Source: Ignavibacteria bacterium UBA2373 (GTDB lineage: Bacteria; Bacteroidota; Ignavibacteria; Kapaibacteriales; UBA961). Taken from it: a stretch of 30,320 bases of DNA. The translations under genes were made by a program, and so were the position numbers. Shown here in pieces: positions 7,736-15,997 of this stretch; the stretch's first letter is position 1; each line of letters starts with the position of its first letter. The notes under the pieces were generated by a model that was not told the DNA's origin, made no database searches, and saw nothing but the letters and a program-made list of their open reading frames with translations. The DNA lies in contig DDTD01000100.1 in the NCBI GenBank assembly GCA_002344005.1, positions 31,107-61,426 on the forward strand, read 5' to 3'.

Positions 7736-10015
7736 TTATTCGTGCAGGATAACAAATCGCAGTATCTGATTTCCTGCTTTGAGATAATAGTGACCATTTG
7801 CCAAATGTGACGTGTTTATTTCCAACACTTGCTGTGCAGGATATATGGCAATCTCTTCGCCAAGCATAGAAAGAAGAGAAATGCTTTCCGGGAGGGATTG
7901 GGCAAATGTAATATGAAGAACTTTGTCCGCAGGTTGGGGATATACTGATGTCATTGCTTCATTGTGTTCTGCAATATTGCTCAAGCAATTATTAGTTTTG
8001 AAAAATGTGGGTTGCATCATGGTGACAAATGCTCCGACACCATCAGGGCATCGTCCCAGAGAGATATCCGCTTCTTGGGCTTCAAAAACCACGCTGTCTA
8101 AAGTTATTCCTTCGCCTGTACGAAGCAAAATTGTTTCGCCGCTTGCTGATAATTTGAAATTCACATGGATATATTCATCCGTTGTTTTGTTCTCATCAGC
8201 CCATACAGCAAGATACCCTTTTGCCGGAATTATACTCTTGGCAGGAAAAGTGAATTTTGTGGGTTTATTGATGTCATCACTGAGTGTGAAGCCGGCAAGG
8301 TCAATATCTGATGTTGTATTGTTGAACAATTCTATCCAATCGGCATACTCATCTTGTTCATTTTGCGCTCCCGCGCTGTTGGATGCCAAAAATTCATTCA
8401 CAACAACATCGCCTTTTATTGCGCTGCCGGTTTTGGCTTTTGCCATAAAATATTCCTTACTGCTGCGTGAAGGTACATATCTGCCTGTTGCCTCATTTGC
8501 TGCATAGACATAATAATGTACAATATTATCTTTCATCACAAATTCACATCCATACTGACCATCATTGGCTGTGCCATCATTATGTGCGCCATCATCATAC
8601 ATAGGAATTGTCTCAAAATGCGAATATTCGTTAAATCGTAGATTCAATTCGACTTTTTTTACGGCATCATTACTTATTGTCGTGACTTTCACATTTACTG
8701 TACTCTGCAATACCGGATTATTAATCGGTTCAATTATGACCGTTGGCGATGGAGCAAGAATTTCGGGTAATTGTTGCAGATAATTCACTCGAGCAGACAT
8801 TAATTCTATAATGCCCGGCACTGCATAATTACCAATATTTACACCTGTGTTCATTGATGCCGAAAATTGTTCATCACTGTAAAATTTATGGGTGTCATTT
8901 TTCACTTCGTCATTTATCAGAGTACGTAATGTTTCTGCCATAACAATATATTGACCATTCCCAAATATTTCTTCCACTAATGTTTTGCAATGTGCCATAT
9001 ATCGCTTTTTCAAATCAGCGTCATTCATCACCGCTGATATTAATGTCCAGTATTTATCAGACGAATGGGCAGTGACGGATAAATTTTGCATGCCGGTTAA
9101 TGATAATGTGCCCATACTTGTATTTGATGCACCTAAAAAGGGAAATCCGCCAAAGCACATATTGTAATCCCAGGGTATGACATTCCAATATTGCTCTCCA
9201 TCACGATACAAATAATAATTCTGGGAAAATACTCCTGTGTAACTATCCAAATTAACCATTACAGTATTGATTGCAAGCATCCACAATATGCGCTCTATGT
9301 CCATCACACGAGTTATCGAACCCGGATTATTCGTTAATGAATCGCATAAAGTGATTAATTCTGCCCAGCCCGCATCCGATTTTATTTCATAGTACTTCAT
9401 ATAAGTGGTGCTGTCTTTTGTATCTAAGTACAAGAGATTACTTTTTGTTTGGGGGGTGGGCTTCACTGTGGGGCTGCAACTGAAAAAAGCTCCTTTGGAT
9501 GAACCGTAACGACTCGAGCAAAATGATTTATTGATACTTTCAACATTGGAATATAACCCTAACGGCTTTTTATTGACTATTATCTTTGCAAAATTCGCTT
9601 TGGGTGCATCAATATAATTTTTCACTATCTGATAACTTAAAACTTCACGTATCATGGATGGGTCAGCAAAACAATTTGCCAATTTTAAGGTTTTGTAGCC
9701 CTGATATGTCTGGTTCTTATATTCATCCAATGCTATCGTAAATGGATTTTTTATATATGTCGAATCATAAGAACTATTGCCCTTGAATTTTACGCCCACA
9801 CTATCGAATGATATGCCGTTAATGATTACTTTTTGTGCCATCGTGTAGCCGTCCGAGCCATGTTTCGCCGTGTCAAGACGATAATCCCAATTCTCAAAGC
9901 CAAATTCTATCTCTATTGTTTGAATTGTAGATATATCGTAGAAATTATCCTGACCTTGGGTTATTCCATAAGCTACGATGAACGCCACTATACTATATAT
10001 TACAGTTATTTTCAT
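7736..10015 (-). CDS. Secreted CotH-domain / lamin-tail protein with T9SS sorting domain
   Basis: 759 residues. A signal peptide (MKITVIYSIVAFIVAYGITQ) leads into a CotH-like domain (about 30-410) with recognisable pieces: VGVKFKGNSSY, GYKTLKLANCFADPSMIREVLSYQI, GLYSNVESINKSF and VIPWDYNMCFGG. CotH proteins have an atypical protein-kinase fold; in Bacillus CotH phosphorylates spore-coat proteins. An extracellular beta domain follows (about 430-525), then a lamin-tail domain (about 535-650) with VVNEFLASNSAG and DEYADWIELFNNT. The last ~70 residues (from SVYPQPADKVLHI to LRFVILHE) are a type A T9SS C-terminal sorting domain, so the protein should pass through SprA and be fixed to or released from the surface. 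It follows the arylsulfotransferase-like gene by 21 bases. Kinase activity is not established. Confidence 0.9.
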   Translation of the reverse strand: MKITVIYSIVAFIVAYGITQGQDNFYDISTIQTIEIEFGFENWDYRLDTAKHGSDGYTMAQKVIINGISFDSVGVKFKGNSSYDSTYIKNPFTIALDEYKNQTYQGYKTLKLANCFADPSMIREVLSYQIVKNYIDAPKANFAKIIVNKKPLGLYSNVESINKSFCSSRYGSSKGAFFSCSPTVKPTPQTKSNLLYLDTKDSTTYMKYYEIKSDAGWAELITLCDSLTNNPGSITRVMDIERILWMLAINTVMVNLDSYTGVFSQNYYLYRDGEQYWNVIPWDYNMCFGGFPFLGASNTSMGTLSLTGMQNLSVTAHSSDKYWTLISAVMNDADLKKRYMAHCKTLVEEIFGNGQYIVMAETLRTLINDEVKNDTHKFYSDEQFSASMNTGVNIGNYAVPGIIELMSARVNYLQQLPEILAPSPTVIIEPINNPVLQSTVNVKVTTISNDAVKKVELNLRFNEYSHFETIPMYDDGAHNDGTANDGQYGCEFVMKDNIVHYYVYAANEATGRYVPSRSSKEYFMAKAKTGSAIKGDVVVNEFLASNSAGAQNEQDEYADWIELFNNTTSDIDLAGFTLSDDINKPTKFTFPAKSIIPAKGYLAVWADENKTTDEYIHVNFKLSASGETILLRTGEGITLDSVVFEAQEADISLGRCPDGVGAFVTMMQPTFFKTNNCLSNIAEHNEAMTSVYPQPADKVLHITFAQSLPESISLLSMLGEEIAIYPAQQVLEINTSHLANGHYYLKAGNQILRFVILHE

Positions 10016-10036
10016 GCTGTTTACTCTTGTTATTAT

Positions 10037-13000
10037 TTATTTCACAAATTGCAGAATTGATTCTACCATAGTATCACTCCATATTTCCACCTTATACATC
10101 CCCGAAGGTAATTCGCTGATGTCTATGCGCTGTTGCGGAGTATAATTCATGCCAACGCTTGTTATTGTTCTGCCCAATAAATCCTTTATTACTATCTTCC
10201 ATTTTTCAAACGGAGACTCGATAATAATAATGTCCTTTGCAGGATTGGGATATATACGTGCTTGTGAATTATTGACCGTTTCTGCCACCGTCGTCGCAAT
10301 GCAATCGAGGCACTCATTAAAACATACAACAGGTAACACTGCATCGTTGCTTACGCTATGATTTCTTTTTCCTTCTTTGCCGCAATCAGCGCCGATTACC
10401 TCTGTGATACCGGAAGGAATTTGCGAATAAAATACATAATTATAAGTCGTATTTATCGGAGCATAATGCAATACTTCAAATATTTTACCATCGAAGCTGT
10501 GCATTTTCACGACTTTCCCATTGGATTGAATGCTGTCAAAAAACAATACCTTCACAATAGCATTTTTGTCAGGATTATATTTCAACATATTCACCTTAAA
10601 TCTGGTCATTAATTCACTTGTTTTTGCATTGCCCGAATATTGAAGAGGACCTATATATATTGTGTCGCCAATCGTGGAATCGGCAATAAACCAACGATTA
10701 TCATTAAATTCATAGCCCACTTGAGACGCTTCCGGCACTATCTCACTATCGTAAAATTGATCGCCGTTTAAAAATTTAAATTGATATACCGCATTTGAGA
10801 TTACTTGATAAACTCCACTATATATAGTTGATGTGCCTTCTCTTTTGAGAGGTGCCGTGTTCGATTGCCAATTACCGCCCTCAAGACCCGCCGCCTCTTG
10901 AAAATCACCCGTCACATGCACACCTGTTGTGTTGACAGTAAATCCTTTCATGTCCACAGAAAATTTCACATATTGCTTATTGCTCGCCGCATTATTATTA
11001 CCGCTTTGCACTATGTATAGTGTCGTGGTGGCAGTGCCCGACGTGATACGTACGCTCCCGATTCTCCCCGATAAACTTGTGTTTTGCGAAACGCTCACCA
11101 TGATACTCCCCGATAAACCGCCCGCACCAGATTTATTGCTCACACCTATCCATGTATCGGAAGTTTGCGCACTCCATGCCGCCGATGAAGTAATTTCTGC
11201 CGATTGATTACCTTGGTCGGCACTAAAAAACATAGTATCAACAGCAGCTGCAACCATATCTGCACCATTTTGGCTCACACTAACAATCACCGTTGTCTGA
11301 CCTGATTTCATGCTAATGCTACCCGTCCGAGCTTCGGATGATGCATTCTTATCCGCAGTGATAATCACCGAGCCATCGCCCGTGCCCGTGACCTTATCCA
11401 TACTAATCCATGACAATTCCTCAGTCGCTGTCCAACTCCCCGCATTGCTCAACACAACCGTTTTCGATTCGCCCGAAGCCATAAAACTTATATTCGATGG
11501 TGCAACCGTGAATGCAGTGCCCGATGTCAATGTAACAGTCAATGTTTTAGCATCCCCATAGCAACCCGCACTATTTTTTTCCTTCACACTCACAGTGCCC
11601 GTGCCCGCAATTGCGCCCCACTTCACACTTATTGACTTGCTCCCATTGCCCGACACTATGCCACCGCCATCAATGCTCCACTCAAAAACCGAACCCTCGC
11701 CGCCCGTCACACTATACGATTGTGTGGACTCCGGCGCACTCGTCGAAGCACCCGCAATACCCGATGTTGACGGCTTATCATAAACCTCAACATACACCCC
11801 CGATGTGGCAGAACAACCACCATTACTTATCGTCACATAATACGTCGTGCTCTTTGTCGCTGTCAAAATTGGATTAGCAACATTCACATTGGAAAGCCCC
11901 TCACTCGGTGACCATGTATAACTATACTGACCTGTGCCAAAAGATTCAGCCATCAATTGCACCGATTCACCGACGCATACCTTACGCTTGCGGGATTTTG
12001 CCTGCACTGCCATATCATTATATACTTCACAATCTGTGTAATGCTGTGCCTGCGGTAAACCCGAAGGACCTCCGCCACCGCCACCACTCGAAATAGTTTT
12101 CGTAAACACGGTCGTACCTGCCGGTGTCACCTCATAAAACCTTGCAGCCAAAGCAATACAAATCAAGCTATTGCCATTAGCAAGCTGAACAGAATTACCC
12201 ATATTCGTCGTTTTCCCATTGCCAACAATCCGCGAGCTGTAAGAAACCGGCTCGAAAGCTCTGCCCGCTGATTTCAAATACGTAAATCCCGACACAGGAG
12301 CTTTCACAAAATCCACCGTCGAATTAGAAGAAGTGCCACCATTATTAAAACAAGCCAACTGACCCGCATTCGGATGACCCGGCTCAACCCAATGTGCATC
12401 ATGAGTAACATTAATCACCGCCGTCCCCGAAGTATTATATGCAGCAGGATTGCCCCAACGATACAAGATATCGCCACCCTTGCCCGAATTACCGCCCGTA
12501 TGACCCGCCGCCTCTGCCGTCGTCGTGCTGTGATCAATCACATAAATCTCATTCAAAGCATGGGAACTAAAAGTAATTTGATCCAATACAGGATTATAGT
12601 CAAGACCATTCGCATGCATCCAATCTTTTGAAGTTTTGTAGTTTATGTTCAGCAGTTCGGGGCGGTCAGCAACATTCGATGCATAATTTGGTTTATTCGG
12701 ATTTACGCTTTGGACTAAGTGGTCCCATGCCTTCCATTCCCACACCACTTCTCCCGTTGTCGCACCCGTCGGTTTCACCTCAACAATCTTATCGGGCCAC
12801 ATTTCTATAGACTGAGTACTTCCCATAGCACTTGCTTCCGATGCCGAACGACGCTCATAAGCAATCAATAACACATTACCATTCGGCATAGGGTGTATAT
12901 CATGATGAGAACAATAATTAGCCGTCGAATATGTATAATTCCACAACAAAGTGCCGTCCCATGACACCTTTTGCACTTTACCGCAAATGGGTCCTCCCTG

Positions 13001-13249
13001 AAAAGAGTTACCCGAATTCACCACCGTCCGCAACACCGTTCCGCCCGGCAGCAAATAAGTCGAATAGCCCGTTCTATCGCCCGAATTAAATGTCCATGTT
13101 TTCACAACCTTATCATTGGTGTCCAACAATTCCGCCGTAGTACCATTCTGACGAGCATAAAAGTAATAACCGGATGCTTGCTGGGCATACATATCCAAAC
13201 CAATCAACCCCAGCAATAAACCCAAAAAAACTGCAATCTTCACATTCAT
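10037..13249 (-). CDS. Secreted arylsulfotransferase-like multidomain protein with T9SS sorting domain
   Basis: About 1070 residues. After a signal peptide (MNVKIAVFLGLLLGLIGLDMYAQ) comes a beta-propeller domain of the arylsulfotransferase (ASST) type, about 25-400, with HHDIHPMPNGNVLLIAYE, DWMHANGLDYNPVLDQI and THDAHWVEPGHPNAGQ. A glycine-rich hinge (GGGGGGP) follows. Then come Ig/PKD-like domains (VCVGESVQLMAESFGTGQYS), two BACON-like repeats (roughly 585-665 and 670-755, each with a W and ending in V-S-V-S-Q-N-G or similar), a starch-binding-like beta domain (about 765-880), and a T9SS sorting domain in the last ~75 residues (RIYPNPAKDIIIIES). The frame opens at 13261, but the ATG at 13249 has a GGGAG motif 6 bases upstream and is preferred. 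Whether it transfers sulfate is unknown. Adhesion is equally plausible. Confidence 0.88.
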   Translation of the reverse strand: MNVKIAVFLGLLLGLIGLDMYAQQASGYYFYARQNGTTAELLDTNDKVVKTWTFNSGDRTGYSTYLLPGGTVLRTVVNSGNSFQGGPICGKVQKVSWDGTLLWNYTYSTANYCSHHDIHPMPNGNVLLIAYERRSASEASAMGSTQSIEMWPDKIVEVKPTGATTGEVVWEWKAWDHLVQSVNPNKPNYASNVADRPELLNINYKTSKDWMHANGLDYNPVLDQITFSSHALNEIYVIDHSTTTAEAAGHTGGNSGKGGDILYRWGNPAAYNTSGTAVINVTHDAHWVEPGHPNAGQLACFNNGGTSSNSTVDFVKAPVSGFTYLKSAGRAFEPVSYSSRIVGNGKTTNMGNSVQLANGNSLICIALAARFYEVTPAGTTVFTKTISSGGGGGGPSGLPQAQHYTDCEVYNDMAVQAKSRKRKVCVGESVQLMAESFGTGQYSYTWSPSEGLSNVNVANPILTATKSTTYYVTISNGGCSATSGVYVEVYDKPSTSGIAGASTSAPESTQSYSVTGGEGSVFEWSIDGGGIVSGNGSKSISVKWGAIAGTGTVSVKEKNSAGCYGDAKTLTVTLTSGTAFTVAPSNISFMASGESKTVVLSNAGSWTATEELSWISMDKVTGTGDGSVIITADKNASSEARTGSISMKSGQTTVIVSVSQNGADMVAAAVDTMFFSADQGNQSAEITSSAAWSAQTSDTWIGVSNKSGAGGLSGSIMVSVSQNTSLSGRIGSVRITSGTATTTLYIVQSGNNNAASNKQYVKFSVDMKGFTVNTTGVHVTGDFQEAAGLEGGNWQSNTAPLKREGTSTIYSGVYQVISNAVYQFKFLNGDQFYDSEIVPEASQVGYEFNDNRWFIADSTIGDTIYIGPLQYSGNAKTSELMTRFKVNMLKYNPDKNAIVKVLFFDSIQSNGKVVKMHSFDGKIFEVLHYAPINTTYNYVFYSQIPSGITEVIGADCGKEGKRNHSVSNDAVLPVVCFNECLDCIATTVAETVNNSQARIYPNPAKDIIIIESPFEKWKIVIKDLLGRTITSVGMNYTPQQRIDISELPSGMYKVEIWSDTMVESILQFVK

Positions 13250-13261
13250 ACCATCTCCCAT

Positions 13262-13512
13262 GAAGTAATATTATCATTCCCTAACATTAACACTTTTGGC
13301 ATACCCTTGTTACAAATCTAAATTTTATTCACCACAAACCAACACCAAACCTTCTCCTTTTCAGTAATGGCGCACGCATTCTGACGGCGCGAACGCCTTT
13401 TCAAACAATTATTGACAATTAACAATTGATAATTAACCCTGAACCATCACCAAAATATTCTCATCATGAACTCATTAAATTAAAATAAACAAGTATTGTT
13501 CAGTACAAGGGT
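13262..13512. other. Intergenic region upstream of the ASST-like gene
   Basis: No gene is seen. It holds a possible promoter for the minus-strand gene, a short GGCG-CGAA-CGCC hairpin followed by TTTT on the plus strand (13386-13401), and an AT-rich stretch with repeated CAATTAACAATTG (13415-13427). None of these has an assigned role. Confidence 0.5.
13313..13320 (-). promoter_or_regulatory. Possible -7 element of the T9SS-cargo unit
   Basis: Minus-strand TAGATTTG fits TAnnTTTG, 63 bases upstream of the chosen start at 13249. TTTG motifs lie upstream at spacings of 14 and 25 instead of 19, so the match is partial. Confidence 0.3.
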
Positions 13513-13575
13513 AGGGCAGTTCGCAAGATCTGCCCTTTTTTGTTTTTATTTGAAAAATATAGTATATTGCGTAGG

Positions 13576-13673
13576 CATTTCTCATTTATGAATCAGGGGA
13601 ATCATAAATGCATGGTACATACATACAACCTCCTAAGGGTTATAGGGCAGTTCGTAAGATCTGCCCTTTTTTG
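13576..13673 (+). ncRNA. Candidate small structured RNA, unit 1
   Basis: Begins a few bases after the promoter-like TTGTTT-N17-TATATT (13541-13569; start site inferred). It contains a stem of arms CATTTATGAATC and GAATCATAAATG (one mismatch) around AGGG, and ends with the GTAA-loop hairpin (13644-13667) and a T-run, as an intrinsic terminator would. The alternative is a short peptide starting MNQGNHK at 13588. Expression is not demonstrated. Confidence 0.35.
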
Positions 13674-13705
13674 TTTTATTTGAAAAATGTAGTATATTGC
13701 ATTTA

Positions 13706-13790
13706 AGTACAACATATGGCATTATGAATGAGGGGAGTCATAAGAGCTACGTGGTTATAGCAGGGCAGTTCGCAAGATCTGCCCTTTTTG
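13706..13790 (+). ncRNA. Candidate small structured RNA, unit 2
   Basis: Same plan as unit 1, with the promoter-like TTGTTT-N16-TATATT ending near 13699. The upstream stem is shorter: TTATGA (13722-13727) pairs with TCATAA (13738-13743) around the conserved AGGGG. It ends with the GCAA-loop hairpin (13762-13785) and a T-run. In a peptide reading the unit would encode MNEGSHKSYVVIAGQFARSALF. Confidence 0.35.
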
Positions 13791-13822
13791 TTTTATTTGA
13801 AAAATGTAGTATATTGCATCTG

Positions 13823-13903
13823 GTGAATAATACTATGAATCAGGGGAGTCATCGTATTAAATGGTACAACAGAGCAGGGCAGTTCGCCAGAACTGCCCTG
13901 ATT
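13823..13903 (+). ncRNA. Candidate small structured RNA, unit 3
   Basis: Same plan, with the TATATT element near 13809-13814. The stem arms TAATACTATGAATC and GAGTCATCGTATTA pair at 12 of 14 positions although they differ from the arms of units 1 and 2. The final hairpin (13876-13899) is a perfect stem but lacks a T-run, so termination is less certain and the frame runs on toward the ribE end. Confidence 0.3.
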
Positions 13904-13996
13904 TATTATATGGAGCATTATTCAAAAGAACAACTCATATTGTTTTTTGTCTATGAATGGCTTAATGGTTATGATGAGCTTTGGGAATCGGATGTT

Positions 13997-14608
13997 TTAT
14001 TGTTGAGGAGTATTTTGCTGTTTCACCCATAGGAATCTTTCAATGTATTTTCCGAAAATGTCAAATTCAAGATTGACCATATCGCCAATGGCAAGGTCTG
14101 CAATTGTTGTGTGGGTATAGGTGTGGGGAATTATTGCCACTTTGAGTGTATTGAATCCACAATCTGCTACTGTTAAGCTGATGCCATTGATGCAGATTGA
14201 ACCTGTATGGACAATAAGAGCCGCATATTGTGATGGAAATTGTATATGATATTCCCAGCTTGCCGATAGTTGTATTATATTGGTTACCGTTGCCGTACAA
14301 TCTACATGCCCTTGTACGATATGTCCTCCGTATCGGGTAGAGCTAAGCATTGCACGCTCTAAATTTACTCTTGAACCAATGGTATATTGTCCCAAAGCCG
14401 TTTTGTTGAGCGTTTCTTCAATAGCTATTGCGCTGAAAGAATGTTGAGTAAATTCTATGACGGTAAGGCATACACCATTGACTGCGATGGAGTCATCAAT
14501 AGCGATGTCTTCGAGTATGGTTTTGCATTGGAATGTAAATTTTTTTGCATCACTTATATATTCTATGGCTTGAATAGTGCCTATTTCTTCAATGAGTCCT
14601 GTGAACAT
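13997..14608 (-). CDS. ribE: Riboflavin synthase, alpha chain
   Basis: Joins two molecules of 6,7-dimethyl-8-ribityllumazine to give riboflavin and the pyrimidinedione by-product, the last step of vitamin B2 synthesis in the cytoplasm. The 203-residue chain shows the typical internal duplication: an N-terminal barrel starting MFTGLIEEIG with SIAVNGVCLTV and SRVNLERAM, and a C-terminal barrel starting GGHIVQGHVDC with GSICINGISLTV and IPHTYTHTTIADL. A C-terminal helix for trimer formation follows (NLEFDIFGKYIERF). It is the last gene of the long minus-strand run, 5 bases after the lipoprotein gene. Other rib genes are not in the window. Confidence 0.96.
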   Translation of the reverse strand: MFTGLIEEIGTIQAIEYISDAKKFTFQCKTILEDIAIDDSIAVNGVCLTVIEFTQHSFSAIAIEETLNKTALGQYTIGSRVNLERAMLSSTRYGGHIVQGHVDCTATVTNIIQLSASWEYHIQFPSQYAALIVHTGSICINGISLTVADCGFNTLKVAIIPHTYTHTTIADLAIGDMVNLEFDIFGKYIERFLWVKQQNTPQQ

Positions 14609-14613
14609 AATAT

Positions 14614-15309
14614 TTATCTGGGTCGTTGAACAATTTCAATAGATGTGATGGGATGAATTTCCCATGCAGTTTTTCTCCAATTTCTTTCTCTTCCGGGTTT
14701 AGTATTGTCAGCTTCGTCGGCATGTTCGGTATCATAAAACAACCATCCTTGGATTTTTACCCATCGTCCTTTGAAGTTCTTTCTTAGGGTTTTTGTTGAC
14801 CAATCAATTCCTTTTTTTGCCATTATGAACCGAAAACGGGGTGTCACTTCTGCAATGAGGGGATTTTTGAACTCTGAAGCCATGGGGTCATCCGTTATTT
14901 CGATATGTGTGTCCCTATTATCATCGTCTGTGGCTTTACAATTACATGTTTCCACGCCGCCTTTGACCACTTCGGAGACATAACCGACAATTTCGACGGC
15001 TTGTCGGGGAGTCCATCGTTCGGAGTCTTCTCCATCTTTGAGTAAAGATTTAAGAGTAATATTTTTGACAAAATCGGATTCTTTTGGAAAATTATATCTG
15101 TTTTTCAAGAGATTTAATTCTTTTATGTCTTTTCTTTTTGCATTACCTTCTAATGGACAATTATTGTAATAATCGAGGTCATTTTCTTGATTATTGATTG
15201 TTTGTTCTGCTTGCTTTGATTCGGGTAATACTTTTTTTAGTGCTTGTTCATTGCATCCAAAGAATAAAAGTGCAATACATGCCGAGGAAATAATATAAAT
15301 TTTTCTCAT
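14614..15309 (-). CDS. Lipoprotein of unknown function
   Basis: 231 residues. The N-terminus MRKIYIISSACIALLFFGC ends in a lipobox-like FFGC (Cys19), so an envelope lipoprotein is likely. The mature part contains a C-x-C pair (ETCNCK), DTHIEITDDP, and a conserved-looking C-terminal half: GRWVKIQGWLFYDTEHADEADN, then NWRKTAWEIHPITSIEIVQ. The strand pattern suggests an OB-like beta fold, but I do not recognise a named family. Its start overlaps the stop of the metallohydrolase gene (ATGA at 15306-15309), a sign of translational coupling, and ribE follows after 5 bases. It has no evident link to riboflavin synthesis. Confidence 0.8.
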   Translation of the reverse strand: MRKIYIISSACIALLFFGCNEQALKKVLPESKQAEQTINNQENDLDYYNNCPLEGNAKRKDIKELNLLKNRYNFPKESDFVKNITLKSLLKDGEDSERWTPRQAVEIVGYVSEVVKGGVETCNCKATDDDNRDTHIEITDDPMASEFKNPLIAEVTPRFRFIMAKKGIDWSTKTLRKNFKGRWVKIQGWLFYDTEHADEADNTKPGRERNWRKTAWEIHPITSIEIVQRPR

Positions 15310-15986
15310 ATATCAAAAGATTGTCCGATGGAAGGAAGAAAAAGTGATTTGCCTGCTTGTTCAAATCCTTGAATTGCTGCGTCATGGTCAATAGCAATCA
15401 TATCGAAAGTGTCAAAGTGCATACCGATGATATTGCTACAGTTAATATATGATGCTGCCATTATGGCATCAATATAATCCATGGTGAAGTTATCGCCTAA
15501 AGGGAGTATTGCGGTATTGATAGAGAATTTTTTTGCGAGTATTTGCATATCAAGAGTGAGGGCAGTATCACCGGCATAATAGAGAGTAGATTCTTGATTT
15601 TGGATGACGAATCCCATGGGATTGCCACCATACGTGCCATCGGCAAAGCTGGAGGAATGTTGCGCTATGGTAGCGTGAACAGTTCCACTATCGAAAGAAA
15701 ATTTTCCACCAATATTCATAGGATGAAGATTAGTAAGCCCTTGTGCTGCACACCATTGAATTATTTCCCAATTTGCGATAACTTTTGCATTGCTTTGATT
15801 TGCAATAGTCAGAAGATCTGCAATGTGGTCTGAGTGTGCATGGCTGATGAGGATATAGTCGGGATTGAGCGTTGCTATATCAATATGCGCTGCTTTTGGA
15901 TTGGGAGTGATAAATGGGTCGAAAAGAATTGTTTTACCAAGAGTGTTGAGTAAAAATGCGGAGTGACCTAAGTATGTAAGTTTCAT
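15306..15986 (-). CDS. UlaG-like metal-dependent hydrolase (metallo-beta-lactamase fold, UPF0173 type)
   Basis: 226-residue cytoplasmic hydrolase. The opening LTYLGHSAF (3-11) and the metal motif HAHSDH (49-54) are typical. Further metal-site elements are AGDTAL (about 136-141) and IGMHFDTFD (His near 189). The length matches the UPF0173/UlaG-like group of metal-dependent hydrolases, whose substrates are mostly unknown; UlaG itself opens L-ascorbate-6-phosphate lactone. No ascorbate genes are nearby, so the specific UlaG role should not be transferred. It lies 11 bases after the dihydroorotate dehydrogenase gene and overlaps the lipoprotein gene by 4 bases. Confidence 0.92.
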   Translation of the reverse strand: MKLTYLGHSAFLLNTLGKTILFDPFITPNPKAAHIDIATLNPDYILISHAHSDHIADLLTIANQSNAKVIANWEIIQWCAAQGLTNLHPMNIGGKFSFDSGTVHATIAQHSSSFADGTYGGNPMGFVIQNQESTLYYAGDTALTLDMQILAKKFSINTAILPLGDNFTMDYIDAIMAASYINCSNIIGMHFDTFDMIAIDHDAAIQGFEQAGKSLFLPSIGQSFDI

Positions 15987-15997
15987 AAAAAAATAAA

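Larger units (their letters stand above)
13513..13899 (+). repeat. Tandem array of four hairpin units
   Basis: Four copies of one 24-base hairpin occur at 13513-13536, 13644-13667, 13762-13785 and 13876-13899, spaced 131, 118 and 114 bases. The arms are AGGGCAGTTC and GATCTGCCCT (one T-T mismatch), and the loops are GCAA, GTAA and GCAA, which fit the GNRA tetraloop form. The fourth copy changes the right arm to GAACTGCCCT, giving a perfect 10-bp stem with loop GCCA. The first three are followed by a T-run, then a shared A/T-rich stretch ending GTATATTGC. Between hairpins lies an 18-base element, ATGAATCAGGGGAGTCAT or a close variant (13588, 13724, 13835). The remaining spacer sequence differs between units. 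Confidence 0.9.

Noticed and set aside
13386..13401. Short GGCG-CGAA-CGCC hairpin with TTTT as a terminator
   Set aside because: The stem is only four base pairs and no plus-strand gene lies upstream, so it may be chance.
13595..13847. AGGGGA in the array as a CsrA-type binding site or as a ribosome-binding site
   Set aside because: CsrA is generally not expected in Bacteroidota, and the AUG spacing and frame after the motif differ between units. A similar AGGGGA before the 18481 start is a plain ribosome-binding site.
13513..13899. A CRISPR array
   Set aside because: The period (114-131 bases) is too long, the repeats extend well beyond the hairpin, and no cas genes are near.
13911..14032. 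A separate 40-residue gene starting MEHYSKEQLI
   Set aside because: It has no ribosome-binding site and overlaps ribE antisense. It is kept only as the possible tail of the last array unit.
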